Shown here: one piece after another, positions 8,409 through 17,668 of the stretch
How the letters are laid out: each line of letters opens with the position of its first letter
Position numbering within the stretch: position 1 is the first letter of the stretch
Source: an uncultured bacterium
Lineage (GTDB): Bacteria > Patescibacteriota > Minisyncoccia > SW-4-49-11
Assembly: GCA_937864235.1 (NCBI GenBank)
Contig: CALMJI010000017.1
Span: 1 to 41,982, forward strand
DNA length: 41,982 nucleotides
Direction of reading: 5' to 3'
The notes under the pieces: model-generated
Database searches by the model: none
Seen by the model: the letters and a program-made list of their open reading frames with translations, nothing else
What the model was told of the DNA's origin: nothing
Made by a program: the position numbers and the translations under genes

Positions 8409-10724
8409 CTAAAATGCCACTTTATACACATCATCAAAGTCATCTACTAAAACAAATTTAACTTCTGCCTTAACATAACTTGGGATTTCATCCAAGTCAA
8501 CCTTATTAGATCTAGGTATAATAATTGTCTTAATACCTGCTCTATGAGCCTCTAGAACTTTGTTTTTCAAACCTCCAATTTTGAGAGCTTTACCCCTAAT
8601 ATTAATTTCTCCTGTCATAGCCACTGTGCACTTGACTTTTTGCTTTGTCAAAGCCGAGAGTATTGAGGTTGCAGTAGCCAGTCCAGCGGAAGGCCCATCT
8701 TTTTGTATACCTCCTGATGGAATATGTACATGAATAGTGTGTGATTTCAGAATTTTCTCATCAATATTATATTTCTTGGCATTGGCTTTGAGATAAGATA
8801 AAGCAGCTTGTACAGATTCTTGCATCACCTTAGATACACTTCCTGTCACTTGTAGATGTGGTTCTCCTTTGAAAATATTAGTTTCAATCATCAATATAGC
8901 TCCAGTATACGGATGCCAGCCAAGCCCAGTTGCAACCCCAATTTCATCTTTTGTATTAATACGACTTTCCTCATATTTCTCACCTTTGAGGTATTTTTCT
9001 AAATTCTCAGGTTGAATAGTTATAGCTAGTTTTTTGTCGCCTTTTAATAAGAATTCTTTAGCCACCTTTCTTGCAATTTTATATAATTCTCTCTCAAAAC
9101 TTCTAAGTCCAGCCTCAAAAGTATATTTAGTGATAATAGTCTTAATAGCTAAATCTGTAAATTTTAGCTGTTTGTAAGTAAGTCCACTTTTATTCAAAAC
9201 TCTTGGGATTAAATATTTTTTGGCAATATTAAGCTTCTCGACATCAGTATAAGCACTGAATTCAATAATTTCCATACGGTCAAATAACGGCTCTGGGATT
9301 GATCCTAAGTCATTGGCAGTGGTAATAAATATAATATCTGACAAGTCATATTCGGTGTCAAGATAATGGTCGACAAAGGCATTATTCTGAGCTGGATCCA
9401 AGACTTCCAATAAGGCAGCTGATGGGTCTCCTCTAAAGTCAGAACCTAATTTATCTATTTCATCCAACATAAAGACAGGATTAGTAGTCTTAATATTACG
9501 AAGCCCTTGAATAATTCTTCCAGGCATAGCTCCAACATAAGTTCTTCTATGTCCCCTGATTTCAGTCTCGTCTCTTACTCCACCTAAAGATACTTTAACA
9601 AATTCTCTACCAGTAGCTTTGGCAATAGATTCTCCAATAGAAGTTTTACCTGTTCCAGGAGGTCCATAAAAACATAAAATTGTACCTTGTGGTTTTTTGG
9701 TCAATTGCTCTACAGCTAAATATTCTGTAATTCGCTCCTTGGCCTCGTCCAAACCATAATGTTCTTGCTCTAAAATAGCCTCAGCCTCAATAATATTTCT
9801 CTTAACTTTAGCTTTTTTACTCCAAGGAATAGTTGCTAAAACCTCTAGATAATTTTGAATATAAGAACTTTCTGGAGAGAAAGGTGGCATTTTCTCTAAT
9901 CTTGATAATTCGTGCATTGCTTTTTTATTTACATTAGATGGCATTTTGGCTAATTTTAATTTTTTCTTCAAATCTGCATATTCTCCTTGATCTGAGCTAA
10001 CACCCAATTCTTTTTCAATAGCCTTCATCTGCTCCCTTAGCATTGCTTCTTTGGCGAATCTACCAACTTGTTTTTGGGTTTCTTTTTGTACCTTTTGCCC
10101 AACCTCTAGGATTTCTCGTTCTTTCGTAATATAAATATTAATATGCTTTAATCTTTCAACTAAATTAGTATTCTCTAATAAAGCCTGCTTCTCAGTATTC
10201 TTGATTGAGAGTATAGAAGTAATCAAATAAGATAAAGTAACTGGGTCAATCGTGTCATTGATAATTTCATTCATTACTGAAAGTGGAATAGACACTCCCA
10301 TATTGACTATATCTCTAAAGACATTAGTAATATTTCTAATCAAGGCCTCCACCTCAATATTAGACTCATATTTATCTTGTGGCAAAATACTATAATGCCC
10401 CCCAAATCCTAAGTCTGTCTCATCAATTTGATGTATCATAACTGGATATAAACCCTCTACCAAAACACCTGTAGGTCCTTCTGGCATTTTCCAAACTCTA
10501 ATAATTTTACCAACTGTACCAATTCTATACAAATTATCAGCAGTAATATTATGATCATCAGTTTTTTGAAAGACAAAAACTGGATTAATATCATTATCCA
10601 TTGCATTATTTAATGCCAAAAGAGATTGCTCTCGCTCAAAAATCAAAGATACCACTTCATTAGGGAATAAGACTTTATTCTTGAGGGCAATGAGAGGTGC
10701 TAATTTTACTGTTGTATCTTTCAT
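8409..10724 (-). CDS. lon: ATP-dependent protease La (Lon)
   Basis: Lon is a cytoplasmic hexameric AAA+ protease that degrades damaged and regulatory proteins. Domains run in the usual order: an N-terminal substrate domain (about 7-200), a helical linker, the AAA+ module with Walker A GPPGTGKT (354-361) and Walker B FMLDEIDK, and the C-terminal protease with the Ser-Lys dyad S679 (KDGPSAGLA) and K722 (GGLKNKVLEAHRAG). The dyad positions coincide with E. coli numbering. At 771 residues it is complete. Some reduced genomes keep only FtsH and Clp, so Lon is informative about proteostasis here. Its start is 9 bp from the upstream unknown gene. Confidence 0.97.
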   Translation of the reverse strand: MKDTTVKLAPLIALKNKVLFPNEVVSLIFEREQSLLALNNAMDNDINPVFVFQKTDDHNITADNLYRIGTVGKIIRVWKMPEGPTGVLVEGLYPVMIHQIDETDLGFGGHYSILPQDKYESNIEVEALIRNITNVFRDIVNMGVSIPLSVMNEIINDTIDPVTLSYLITSILSIKNTEKQALLENTNLVERLKHINIYITKEREILEVGQKVQKETQKQVGRFAKEAMLREQMKAIEKELGVSSDQGEYADLKKKLKLAKMPSNVNKKAMHELSRLEKMPPFSPESSYIQNYLEVLATIPWSKKAKVKRNIIEAEAILEQEHYGLDEAKERITEYLAVEQLTKKPQGTILCFYGPPGTGKTSIGESIAKATGREFVKVSLGGVRDETEIRGHRRTYVGAMPGRIIQGLRNIKTTNPVFMLDEIDKLGSDFRGDPSAALLEVLDPAQNNAFVDHYLDTEYDLSDIIFITTANDLGSIPEPLFDRMEIIEFSAYTDVEKLNIAKKYLIPRVLNKSGLTYKQLKFTDLAIKTIITKYTFEAGLRSFERELYKIARKVAKEFLLKGDKKLAITIQPENLEKYLKGEKYEESRINTKDEIGVATGLGWHPYTGAILMIETNIFKGEPHLQVTGSVSKVMQESVQAALSYLKANAKKYNIDEKILKSHTIHVHIPSGGIQKDGPSAGLATATSILSALTKQKVKCTVAMTGEINIRGKALKIGGLKNKVLEAHRAGIKTIIIPRSNKVDLDEIPSYVKAEVKFVLVDDFDDVYKVAF

Positions 10725-10733
10725 ATAATCAAT

Positions 10734-11078
10734 TTAGGAGTTAACTTTAAAATAAATCGCATAGTCTTGGTCTATAAATTCACAAAATTCTGTGATATAT
10801 CTATGTACCAATTCATAATAATCACTAATTTCTAACTTTTCTTTGGCTACTACATATAACATTTCTGGAGAATCAAAATATTTATTGATAATTACAGGAT
10901 TATGTAGTATAGAAAATATTTTTTCTTTATCCATAGCCTCTAGCTCAAAATCACTACTAGATTCCCAATCAAACTCTTCATCTTGCCAGATATCTGGATC
11001 TATATCAGTTAATTTAGTATGAGACAAAAATACATCTGTCACTCCATTCAAAGGATCTTCCAAAATATGAAAACTCAT
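10734..11078 (-). CDS. Small acidic protein of unknown function
   Basis: I do not recognise this product of about 114 residues. It is acidic (WQDEEFDWESSSDFELEAMDKE), has no membrane span or signal peptide, and ends in an aromatic-rich helix (YYELVHRYITEFCEFIDQDY). The frame opens at a GTG (11087), but an ATG 9 bp inside (11078, MSFHILEDP) is preferred. Its position just upstream of lon on the same strand suggests co-expression. Nothing in the sequence points to a role as a Lon adaptor. Confidence 0.65.
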   Translation of the reverse strand: MSFHILEDPLNGVTDVFLSHTKLTDIDPDIWQDEEFDWESSSDFELEAMDKEKIFSILHNPVIINKYFDSPEMLYVVAKEKLEISDYYELVHRYITEFCEFIDQDYAIYFKVNS

Positions 11079-11157
11079 TACTTTCACTATTGTACTCTTA
11101 TACTCATATGGTATATATTATATCTTATATCACTAGATTAGACAATAGTAATACAAC

Positions 11158-11967
11158 TTAATTTTGTTTTTGTAAACGATTCGAAATATCCTTGACACGA
11201 CGACTAGCCATAGTATCATTAGGCTTTAATTTTAATACATATTGGAAAGCCTCTAATGCATCTTTATAATTTCTCATATCTACATACAAGTCCCCTAATT
11301 TTTTATAAGCCTCAATATCTTTGGAATTAGCTACAATTCTATCAATATATCTCTTTTCCATATACTCATAATAATAAGTATCAGATATATCGTCTGAGTT
11401 TATATCAGTAACCGCATCTACCTCAGATAATAATTGTTCCACAAAGTCAGTAGCTTTGGTTTCTGGGTTAACTTGCTGTTTAGGCTTAACATCATTATCT
11501 TTGACATCATTTGGTATATCTGTTGACACTATAACTTCAGCTTCAAAGTGAGATGTATCTAATTCTTCTACTATAGATTCTTGTTTTTGCTTCTCTTCTA
11601 ATTCTTGAGCTTCTAAATCTTTTTGAATAGCTTCCTGTATAGCTTTTTCTTTTTCTTTAATCTTCTCAGCTTGCCTCTGCTTATATTGAAGGATTATTTT
11701 GTTCAAATTCTGCATTTGATTATTAAAGAATTTATAAATCTTACTTATAATTATAGCAAATTTTGCTTCTGACTGAGACCTATTAATATTATTGTCGTCA
11801 ATATCTTCATCAACATCTTGAGGTAACGAATTAAAGTCAGTAATAGCAGCCTCCTCTTCATATATCTCAGGCTCCAAACCAGAGGCATATGAAAGCTTTT
11901 TTATCAAAAAGAACAATCCTACACTCAAAAACACTATTAAAATGACAATAATTATAGCTGTTGTCAT
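11158..11967 (-). CDS. Membrane-anchored coiled-coil TPR protein
   Basis: The 269-residue protein starts with a membrane anchor (about 4-23, AIIIVILIVFLSVGLFFLI). A long charged region with coiled-coil character follows (about 85-130, rich in QAEKIKEKEKAIQ-type heptads), then an acidic linker. At least one clear TPR pair lies at the C terminus (about 206-265, AYKKLGDLYVDMRNYKDALEAFQYVLKLKPND). TPRs mediate protein contacts, so this is probably a scaffold facing the cytoplasm. It is 30 bp downstream of tsf on the same strand. Confidence 0.8.
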   Translation of the reverse strand: MTTAIIIVILIVFLSVGLFFLIKKLSYASGLEPEIYEEEAAITDFNSLPQDVDEDIDDNNINRSQSEAKFAIIISKIYKFFNNQMQNLNKIILQYKQRQAEKIKEKEKAIQEAIQKDLEAQELEEKQKQESIVEELDTSHFEAEVIVSTDIPNDVKDNDVKPKQQVNPETKATDFVEQLLSEVDAVTDINSDDISDTYYYEYMEKRYIDRIVANSKDIEAYKKLGDLYVDMRNYKDALEAFQYVLKLKPNDTMASRRVKDISNRLQKQN

Positions 11968-11997
11968 AGCTTTATTTAATTGAAAGTTAATTTAGAT

Positions 11998-12450
11998 TTA
12001 TAGAGAAATTTTCTTAAAATCTTTAATTTGAATATTTTCTCCTAAAACTCCGATTTTACTCTTTAGTAATTCTGCAATTGTCAAATTAGGATCCTTAATA
12101 TAGCTAGATGCTAATATATCTTCAATAGTTGCATCTTCAGGTATCAGAGCAGTAATATGAATAGCTATATTCTGAGCTAATTCTCGGAATTCATCATTAC
12201 GAGCGACAAAATCCGTCTCACAGGCCAAGGCTACTAATGAAGCTGACTTACCATTGTGAACATAAGTTCCAATAAATCCTTCTCCTGTTTCTCTATCTGC
12301 TTTTTTCTCAGCTTTTTGAGCATATTTAGCTTGCAATATTTCTTTTGCCTTCTCAAAGTCTCCTGCAGATTCTTCCAGAGCCTTTTTGGCATCCATCATA
12401 CCAGCACCTGTAATTTGTCTTAATTTAGCAACATCTTGAGCAGTAATCAT
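11998..12450 (-). CDS. tsf: Translation elongation factor Ts, short form
   Basis: Exchanges GDP for GTP on EF-Tu. The N-terminal UBA-like domain (VAKLRQITGAGMMDAKKALEE) and the EF-Tu-contacting TDFVARNDEF motif are present. At 150 residues it has only one core subdomain and lacks the second subdomain and coiled coil of the roughly 280-residue E. coli form; it is shorter than the roughly 196-residue Thermus form. The C-terminal GENIQIKDFKKI matches the usual end of the core. It follows rpsB by 5 bp, the classical rpsB-tsf operon. Confidence 0.95.
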   Translation of the reverse strand: MITAQDVAKLRQITGAGMMDAKKALEESAGDFEKAKEILQAKYAQKAEKKADRETGEGFIGTYVHNGKSASLVALACETDFVARNDEFRELAQNIAIHITALIPEDATIEDILASSYIKDPNLTIAELLKSKIGVLGENIQIKDFKKISL

Positions 12451-12455
12451 AATTA

Positions 12456-13202
12456 TTATTCTTTATTAGTAGTTTTAGATTCTGTAACTTCTTTAGCTGG
12501 AGCTACTCTTTTAGCTTTAGCATCTACAATAACTTGAGCAACTAATCCATAAATATATTGAATAGAGCTAATAGCATCGTCATTAGCAGGTATTACATAA
12601 TTTACTAATTCTGGATTAACATTAGTATCAGCAAGAGCAATTACTGGTATATTCAAATCTTGAGCTTCTTTGATTGCCAATGCATCTTTCATTATATCTT
12701 GTACAAATATAGCTCCTGGTAAAGTTTTAAGATCCTTTACTCCTGCAAATATTTTATTCCCTTTTTCTACTTTATCCCCAAATACCTTTCTTTCTTTTTT
12801 AGTATAAGCCTTTAGCTCATTAGCTTCTAGCTTCTCTTCTAAGACTACTAATTGCTTTACTCTTTTATTAATAGCCTTAAAATTGGTAAAAATTCCACCA
12901 ACCCATCTTCGCACCATATAAGGCATTCCTGTTTCCTCAGCAATACTCTTCACAATAGGGATAGCTTGTTTTTTGGTAGATACAAATAGAATATCTTTCC
13001 CTGAAGCTACAGTTTCTGAAATAAAATCAAGAGCTACTTCTAGCTTTTCTTTAGTAGTATTAAGATCTATAATATGTATAGAATTTCTACTTCCGTATAT
13101 ATATTCCTTCATCCTTGGATGCCATTTGGATGTATGATGTCCAAAATGTACACCTGCTTTTGCCATATCTTCAAGGGAAATTGTTGGGCGTGTATTTACC
13201 AT
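12456..13202 (-). CDS. rpsB: Small ribosomal subunit protein uS2
   Basis: A structural protein of the 30S subunit that bridges head and body. Diagnostic stretches are AGVHFGHHTSKWHPRM, YIYGSRNSIHIIDL, RWVGGIFTNF and PVIALADTNVNPELVNYVIPANDDA. At 248 residues it is full length, with a short lysine-rich tail. It heads the rpsB-tsf operon, and a near-consensus promoter lies 52-80 bp upstream. No Shine-Dalgarno is seen before the ATG. Confidence 0.97.
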   Translation of the reverse strand: MVNTRPTISLEDMAKAGVHFGHHTSKWHPRMKEYIYGSRNSIHIIDLNTTKEKLEVALDFISETVASGKDILFVSTKKQAIPIVKSIAEETGMPYMVRRWVGGIFTNFKAINKRVKQLVVLEEKLEANELKAYTKKERKVFGDKVEKGNKIFAGVKDLKTLPGAIFVQDIMKDALAIKEAQDLNIPVIALADTNVNPELVNYVIPANDDAISSIQYIYGLVAQVIVDAKAKRVAPAKEVTESKTTNKE

Positions 13203-13253
13203 AACTATTGTTAATTATTACTAAGTATATAAATTAAGTATATTATCTATAAA

Positions 13254-13282
13254 ATTATACTACATTTTATAATATAAATCAA
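13254..13282 (-). promoter_or_regulatory. Sigma-70-type promoter of rpsB-tsf
   Basis: On the minus strand TTGATT (13277-13282), a 17-bp spacer and TATAAT (13254-13259) form a strong housekeeping promoter. The predicted transcript start is near 13247, giving a 5' leader of about 45 nt before rpsB that is almost entirely A and T. Confidence 0.75.
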
Positions 13283-13364
13283 GTGTATGTACTAGACTAA
13301 TATATCATAGATAAAAGTAATTATATACATTCCTAAAACAATAAAAGTAAATTAGTATAGAAAC

Positions 13365-13499
13365 TGTCCTCCTTTGGAGGAGGTGGTCACTGTCGTATTT
13401 ATACGGGAGTGGCCGGAGGTGGATAGAGTTCTAGTTTATGTTTTATCCACCCCCGCCTTTCAGGCTCCCCCCTCCGAAGGGGGACAAAAGTAAGAACCC
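13365..13499 (+). repeat. Palindromic element, family B, copy next to ftsW
   Basis: The element reads TGTCCTCCTTTGGAGGAGGT at its left end and ends CCTCCGAAGGGGGACAAAAG. The left half (through GGAGGTGGA) can pair with the right half (from TCCACCCCC), giving a long imperfect hairpin around an AT-rich loop. It lies in the 391-bp gap between rpsB and ftsW (13203-13593), in the same orientation as the copy at 18811-18947. The flank beyond it, up to the ftsW stop, also resembles the flank of that other copy, so the mobile or conserved unit may be longer. No gene is visible in the gap. Confidence 0.85.
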
Positions 13500-13566
13500 T
13501 TTTTTATAACTATATAAACTACGATAATCTATCACCTACACAAGTCACAACTTGTCTATGATATTT

Positions 13567-13591
13567 CTCATCTTATTCAGTATGAGATGAG
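13567..13591 (-). terminator. Possible hairpin at the 3' end of ftsW
   Basis: CTCATCT and AGATGAG form a 7-bp stem with an 11-nt loop, 3 bp beyond the ftsW stop. There is no good T-tract after it on the minus strand, so termination is uncertain. Confidence 0.3.
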
Positions 13592-13593
13592 GT

Positions 13594-14700
13594 TTACTGT
13601 CTATATTTACTAATATTAGCTATAATACCAAATAAGGCACAAAAAACTATTGTCGAGCTTCCTCCGGCACTAATAAAAGGCAAGGTTACCCCTGTTACAG
13701 GAGCTAATTGAATAGTAGTAGCTATATTAAGAAGAGTTTGTAATGCAATCCAAGTAACTGTTCCGATCAAAATATATCTACTAAATTCATCAGATATTTT
13801 ACTGTGCAACCACAGTATTCTTGCGATTATAAATATAAATAAAGTTATTAGCAGTACTGAGCCTATAAAGCCCGTCTCTTCTGCAAATACTGCAAAAATT
13901 GAATCTGTGCTCGCTTCTGGTAAATAGAAAAACTTTTGCCTACTCTCCCCTAAACCTACTCCAGTCAATCCACCTGAGCCAACAGCTATCAAATTATTTT
14001 CAATTTGCATTCTTTCATCTGGAGTAGCTTGTTCAGGGCTTAGCCATGTATTAACTCTTTTTCCACGAAATTCCTCATTTGATAAAGCAAATCCTACCAA
14101 TATAGTTGCTATTATAGCTAATATTACGATAAATCTTAAATTTATTTTGGACTGGAATAAAATACTCAATGAGATAGCTAATAGAATAATCCCATTACTC
14201 AAACTAGTTTGAAATTCTACAAGTATAATAGCTCCTAACCCAATTATAAAGCTAACCATTAACACTGCCCACCAATTATTAATTTTTTTACCCAATTGAG
14301 TAAAAATCACTGCCAAGCATAAAATAATAGATAATTTCAAAATCTCAGCAGGCTGAATTCTAAAAAAACCTATATCAAGCCATCTTGCAGCTCCATTGAC
14401 TGTAACTCCAAATGGAGGAAATAATGCCATTATATTCAAGGCTATCGCCACTATCCATCCAAAAATCGCAAACTTTCTAAATAAATTAAATTTTATATAA
14501 GCAAATAAAAAGAAAATAGCAATCCCTGGTAAAACTCCCTTCACTAACTGATTAACAAGCTCATAATATATATACCCATATTTATCATTAGAAACAGGTC
14601 CACTGGCTGATTGTAAAATAACCAAACCTACTAATAAGAGAAGCCCTATTGCTATTATAAATGGAGAGTCTATGCCATTTAATTTTGGTATTGATTTCAT
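13594..14700 (-). CDS. ftsW: Peptidoglycan polymerase FtsW (SEDS family)
   Basis: SEDS glycosyltransferases polymerise lipid II; FtsW does so at the division septum with a cognate PBP2b/FtsI. The sequence has about ten membrane spans, the GAARWLDIGFFRIQPAEILKL signature and the extracellular loop LPEASTDSIFAVFAEETGF, whose Asp is the expected catalytic residue (D266 counted from the chosen start). The C-terminal GVTLPFISAGGSS motif is present. A TTG at 14730 would extend the product by 10 residues into murD, but the ATG at 14700 (MKSIPKLNG) is preferred. FtsW rather than RodA is inferred from its place directly after murD. Confidence 0.93.
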   Translation of the reverse strand: MKSIPKLNGIDSPFIIAIGLLLLVGLVILQSASGPVSNDKYGYIYYELVNQLVKGVLPGIAIFFLFAYIKFNLFRKFAIFGWIVAIALNIMALFPPFGVTVNGAARWLDIGFFRIQPAEILKLSIILCLAVIFTQLGKKINNWWAVLMVSFIIGLGAIILVEFQTSLSNGIILLAISLSILFQSKINLRFIVILAIIATILVGFALSNEEFRGKRVNTWLSPEQATPDERMQIENNLIAVGSGGLTGVGLGESRQKFFYLPEASTDSIFAVFAEETGFIGSVLLITLFIFIIARILWLHSKISDEFSRYILIGTVTWIALQTLLNIATTIQLAPVTGVTLPFISAGGSSTIVFCALFGIIANISKYRQ

Positions 14701-14707
14701 TATTGGA

Positions 14708-16093
14708 TTAATTAGTTTTTCGAGATTCAATCAAAGCTACAAATTTATCTCCTCTATCAAATTCATTCAAAAACATTCCAAAACTAGTCGCTCCCGGAGA
14801 GAAAACAATTCTATCCCCAGAATTTGCTAAGACAAAAGCTTTATTCACTCCCTCAGACAAAGTATTTACCTCATATATGGGAATATTAGCAAGATATTTT
14901 TTAATTAAAATACTTGCTGAACCAGGTAATAACACTATTCCCTTTAGGTTTTTATAAGACTGTTTAGCTAAATCAGAATAATCTAGCCCCTTATCTTCTC
15001 CACCACAAATTAGAACATAAGGTTTATCTTGAAAGGTATCCATTGCTACCATCAGCGCCACTGGCATAGTGCTGGTAGTATCATTGATTATCTCTATTCC
15101 ATCAACCACACCCAATGACTGTTGCCTACCTGCAATACCTTTGAAAGTTTGTATGGAGGATATAATATTATCCGCTGGAATACTAGAACTCAAAGCTACT
15201 CCTATAGCTGCCATTACATTATATTTATTATGGTATCCATATAAAGCTATTTTATCTGTATGCATAAATTGTACTCCTGCTTGGATAATATAGTCTCTAT
15301 TTATATGAATATCTGCCTCTGTATTATCAAAAGAATAAGTAATAACTTTGGATTGCAATTGAGTAGCTAGATTTTTAATTCTATCATTATCTATATTAAG
15401 CACTGCAAAATCACTCTGAGATTGAAAGGCTACAATATGAGTTTTAGAATCAAAATACTCTTCTATGGAATTATATCTATCCAAATGGTCAGCAAAAAAA
15501 GAGGTGAAAACTCCAATATGTGGAGAATTTTTGACATAATCTAATTGGAAACTAGATAATTCTAGGACAATATAACTATCTTTTTGTATTTTATCTAAAA
15601 AATTAAATATAGATTTACGGATATTTCCTCCCAATAAAACTTTATCTTGGCCATAATAATCACTTAATATATGATGGATCAAAGCTGTAGTAGTAGATTT
15701 ACCTCTGGTACCTGTAATACCTATTACTTTTGGTTTATAATCTAGAGCATTAATATGACTAAAAAATAACTCTATATCTGTTGTAATCATAACTCCTGCT
15801 TCCCTAGCAGCTTCCAGATAAGGAGAATTATTAGGTATTCCTGGGTTTTTGATAATAATATCAACTTGAGTATAATCTTCTGTCTTTTGTTCACCCAGAA
15901 TATACCTAATTGGGACATTATGTGTGGGTAAAGCTTGAATTTTATCAATAGTTGGCTTTAATATATCAGCAGTTTTGGCATCAGTAATGATTAACTCTGC
16001 TACTTCCTGTGTTATAGCATATTTAACTGACCCTAGTCCCCCATCATTCAACCCTAGTCCCATTACCATTACTTTTTTACCTTGCAAATTCAT
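14708..16093 (-). CDS. murD: UDP-N-acetylmuramoyl-L-alanine:D-glutamate ligase
   Basis: Adds D-glutamate to UDP-MurNAc-L-Ala in the cytoplasm. The Mur-ligase layout is clear: an N-terminal Rossmann domain (VMVMGLGLNDGGLGSVKYA), the central ATPase with P-loop GITGTRGKSTT (126-136) and ELSSFQLDY, the HLDRYNS motif, and a C-terminal domain with GGEDKGLDY and FSPGATSFGMFLNEFDRGD. Length (461 residues) is normal. It lies between the deacylase-like gene and ftsW with gaps of 4 and 7 bp, so the block is probably one transcript from mraY. Confidence 0.95.
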   Translation of the reverse strand: MNLQGKKVMVMGLGLNDGGLGSVKYAITQEVAELIITDAKTADILKPTIDKIQALPTHNVPIRYILGEQKTEDYTQVDIIIKNPGIPNNSPYLEAAREAGVMITTDIELFFSHINALDYKPKVIGITGTRGKSTTTALIHHILSDYYGQDKVLLGGNIRKSIFNFLDKIQKDSYIVLELSSFQLDYVKNSPHIGVFTSFFADHLDRYNSIEEYFDSKTHIVAFQSQSDFAVLNIDNDRIKNLATQLQSKVITYSFDNTEADIHINRDYIIQAGVQFMHTDKIALYGYHNKYNVMAAIGVALSSSIPADNIISSIQTFKGIAGRQQSLGVVDGIEIINDTTSTMPVALMVAMDTFQDKPYVLICGGEDKGLDYSDLAKQSYKNLKGIVLLPGSASILIKKYLANIPIYEVNTLSEGVNKAFVLANSGDRIVFSPGATSFGMFLNEFDRGDKFVALIESRKTN

Positions 16094-16097
16094 ATAT

Positions 16098-17666
16098 TTA
16101 TAACTTAAAGACTTCTCCTTCCAAATTCACTACTTCCCCATCTTGCAATGCAATTTTTCCATTAATAATAACCGTCTCGATACCTGTAGAATATTGAATT
16201 GGTTGCTTAAAAGTAGCACAAGATTGAATATTATTAGGATCTAAAATTACAAGGTCTGCTCTCATATTTTCTCTAATTATACCAATATTATTCAGGCCAA
16301 AAGTTCGAGCTGGTAAGTACGTTATTTTAGGAATAGCATGTTGCCAATCTAATTTCCCTGTCAAAACATAATCCTGTAAAAATTTAGTAAATGCTCCAAA
16401 AGATCTTGGATGTTCATAATTTTTGTATTTAATCAAATTATCATCATAACCAGCTGAATCAGAACCCAACATACTGTTATCAAAATCTAGAAGTTCATTA
16501 ATATGTTTATCTGAGATTGAATCTACAATTACTCTAGCTCTACCCTCAGAGGCTATAACCAATTGTATCACAGCATCCTCTACTCCCATATTTTGATTTT
16601 TAGCTATTTCTACTATACTTTTACCGATAATAGACCTATTCATAGGACTATCTGAGACTATAATTCTACTATAATCATAAGAATTAGACTTCATTTCTTG
16701 GACTAAGTTTTCTCTAATACTAGTATCTTTTAAGTTTTCTAGTAGAACTCGTCTTCCTCCAAGAGATACCCAATTTGGTAATAATAAATAAGCAACTGTA
16801 TTATTAGCAGTATATGGGAATATATCAAAGGTTAATGGTAATTTATCTAATATAGCTTTATTTATTATTTCATTTATCTCTTGGGCATATTTCCAATTTT
16901 TTCTACCAAGGATTTTGAGATGATTAATATGAGTTTTGACCTTGGTATTTGAGACAATATCTATAATTTCTTGTATAGAATCTACCACTTTTTCTCCATC
17001 ATTACGAGTATGTACTGTTATAATTTTATTATGTTTTCTAACAATATTAGCTAGTTGCAATAATTCTTTTTTATCCACAGCTTGCATATGAGAAAAGGCT
17101 AGTCCAAGAGAAACTCCAATTGCTCCCTCTTCTAGAGATTGATTGATTAATTTAGCCATAATCTCTAACTCAACATCAGTTAAGGCTCTGTTTTCATCTC
17201 CAATTAGCCCTCTTCTGACAGTATCATAGCCAATTAAACTAGCAAAATTAGGAGCAAAAGATTTTTGGTTCAAAACTTCTAAATATTCCCTAAAAGTATG
17301 CCAATCTATATTTATATTAGACATATCTGTCCATTTTTGGATTGAAGCAATAGCAGAATTACTAATGAGAGGTGCTAGAGATGCTCCACAATTACCTCCA
17401 ATCAAAGTAGTTACTCCCTGAGTAATAAGACTTTTTTGAGATGGAGCTGTGAATAAAGTTAAGTAAGTATCAGAATGACTACTCACATCTATAAATCCAG
17501 GAGTAATAATCTTATCTTTGGCTATTATTTTAAAGTTAGACCTATACCCATTATCCTTAGAAGTGATTTTGGAGATTTGACCATTTTTAATTGCAACAGT
17601 ACCTTTATAAGGCTTTTTACCCGTACCATCTACAATCAAGCCATCTCTAATAATAATATCATACAT
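16098..17666 (-). CDS. N-acyl-D-amino-acid deacylase-like amidohydrolase
   Basis: Members of this amidohydrolase family hydrolyse N-acyl-D-amino acids to D-amino acids. The 522-residue product keeps the tight zinc ligands of characterised D-aminoacylases by motif: C93 (GGNCGAS), H219 (TVHTRND) and H249 (HINHLKIL), plus the catalytic Asp region GSDS (D403). The usual HxH after strand 1 (FIDVHSH) reads FIDVSSHSD here, so the first His is S62. This fits a mononuclear-zinc enzyme but is unusual. It sits between mraY and murD with 2- and 4-bp gaps. That position suggests a role in peptidoglycan or D-amino-acid recycling, which is inference. Other N-acyl amidohydrolase activities cannot be excluded. 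Confidence 0.85.
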   Translation of the reverse strand: MYDIIIRDGLIVDGTGKKPYKGTVAIKNGQISKITSKDNGYRSNFKIIAKDKIITPGFIDVSSHSDTYLTLFTAPSQKSLITQGVTTLIGGNCGASLAPLISNSAIASIQKWTDMSNINIDWHTFREYLEVLNQKSFAPNFASLIGYDTVRRGLIGDENRALTDVELEIMAKLINQSLEEGAIGVSLGLAFSHMQAVDKKELLQLANIVRKHNKIITVHTRNDGEKVVDSIQEIIDIVSNTKVKTHINHLKILGRKNWKYAQEINEIINKAILDKLPLTFDIFPYTANNTVAYLLLPNWVSLGGRRVLLENLKDTSIRENLVQEMKSNSYDYSRIIVSDSPMNRSIIGKSIVEIAKNQNMGVEDAVIQLVIASEGRARVIVDSISDKHINELLDFDNSMLGSDSAGYDDNLIKYKNYEHPRSFGAFTKFLQDYVLTGKLDWQHAIPKITYLPARTFGLNNIGIIRENMRADLVILDPNNIQSCATFKQPIQYSTGIETVIINGKIALQDGEVVNLEGEVFKL

Positions 17667-17668
17667 AA

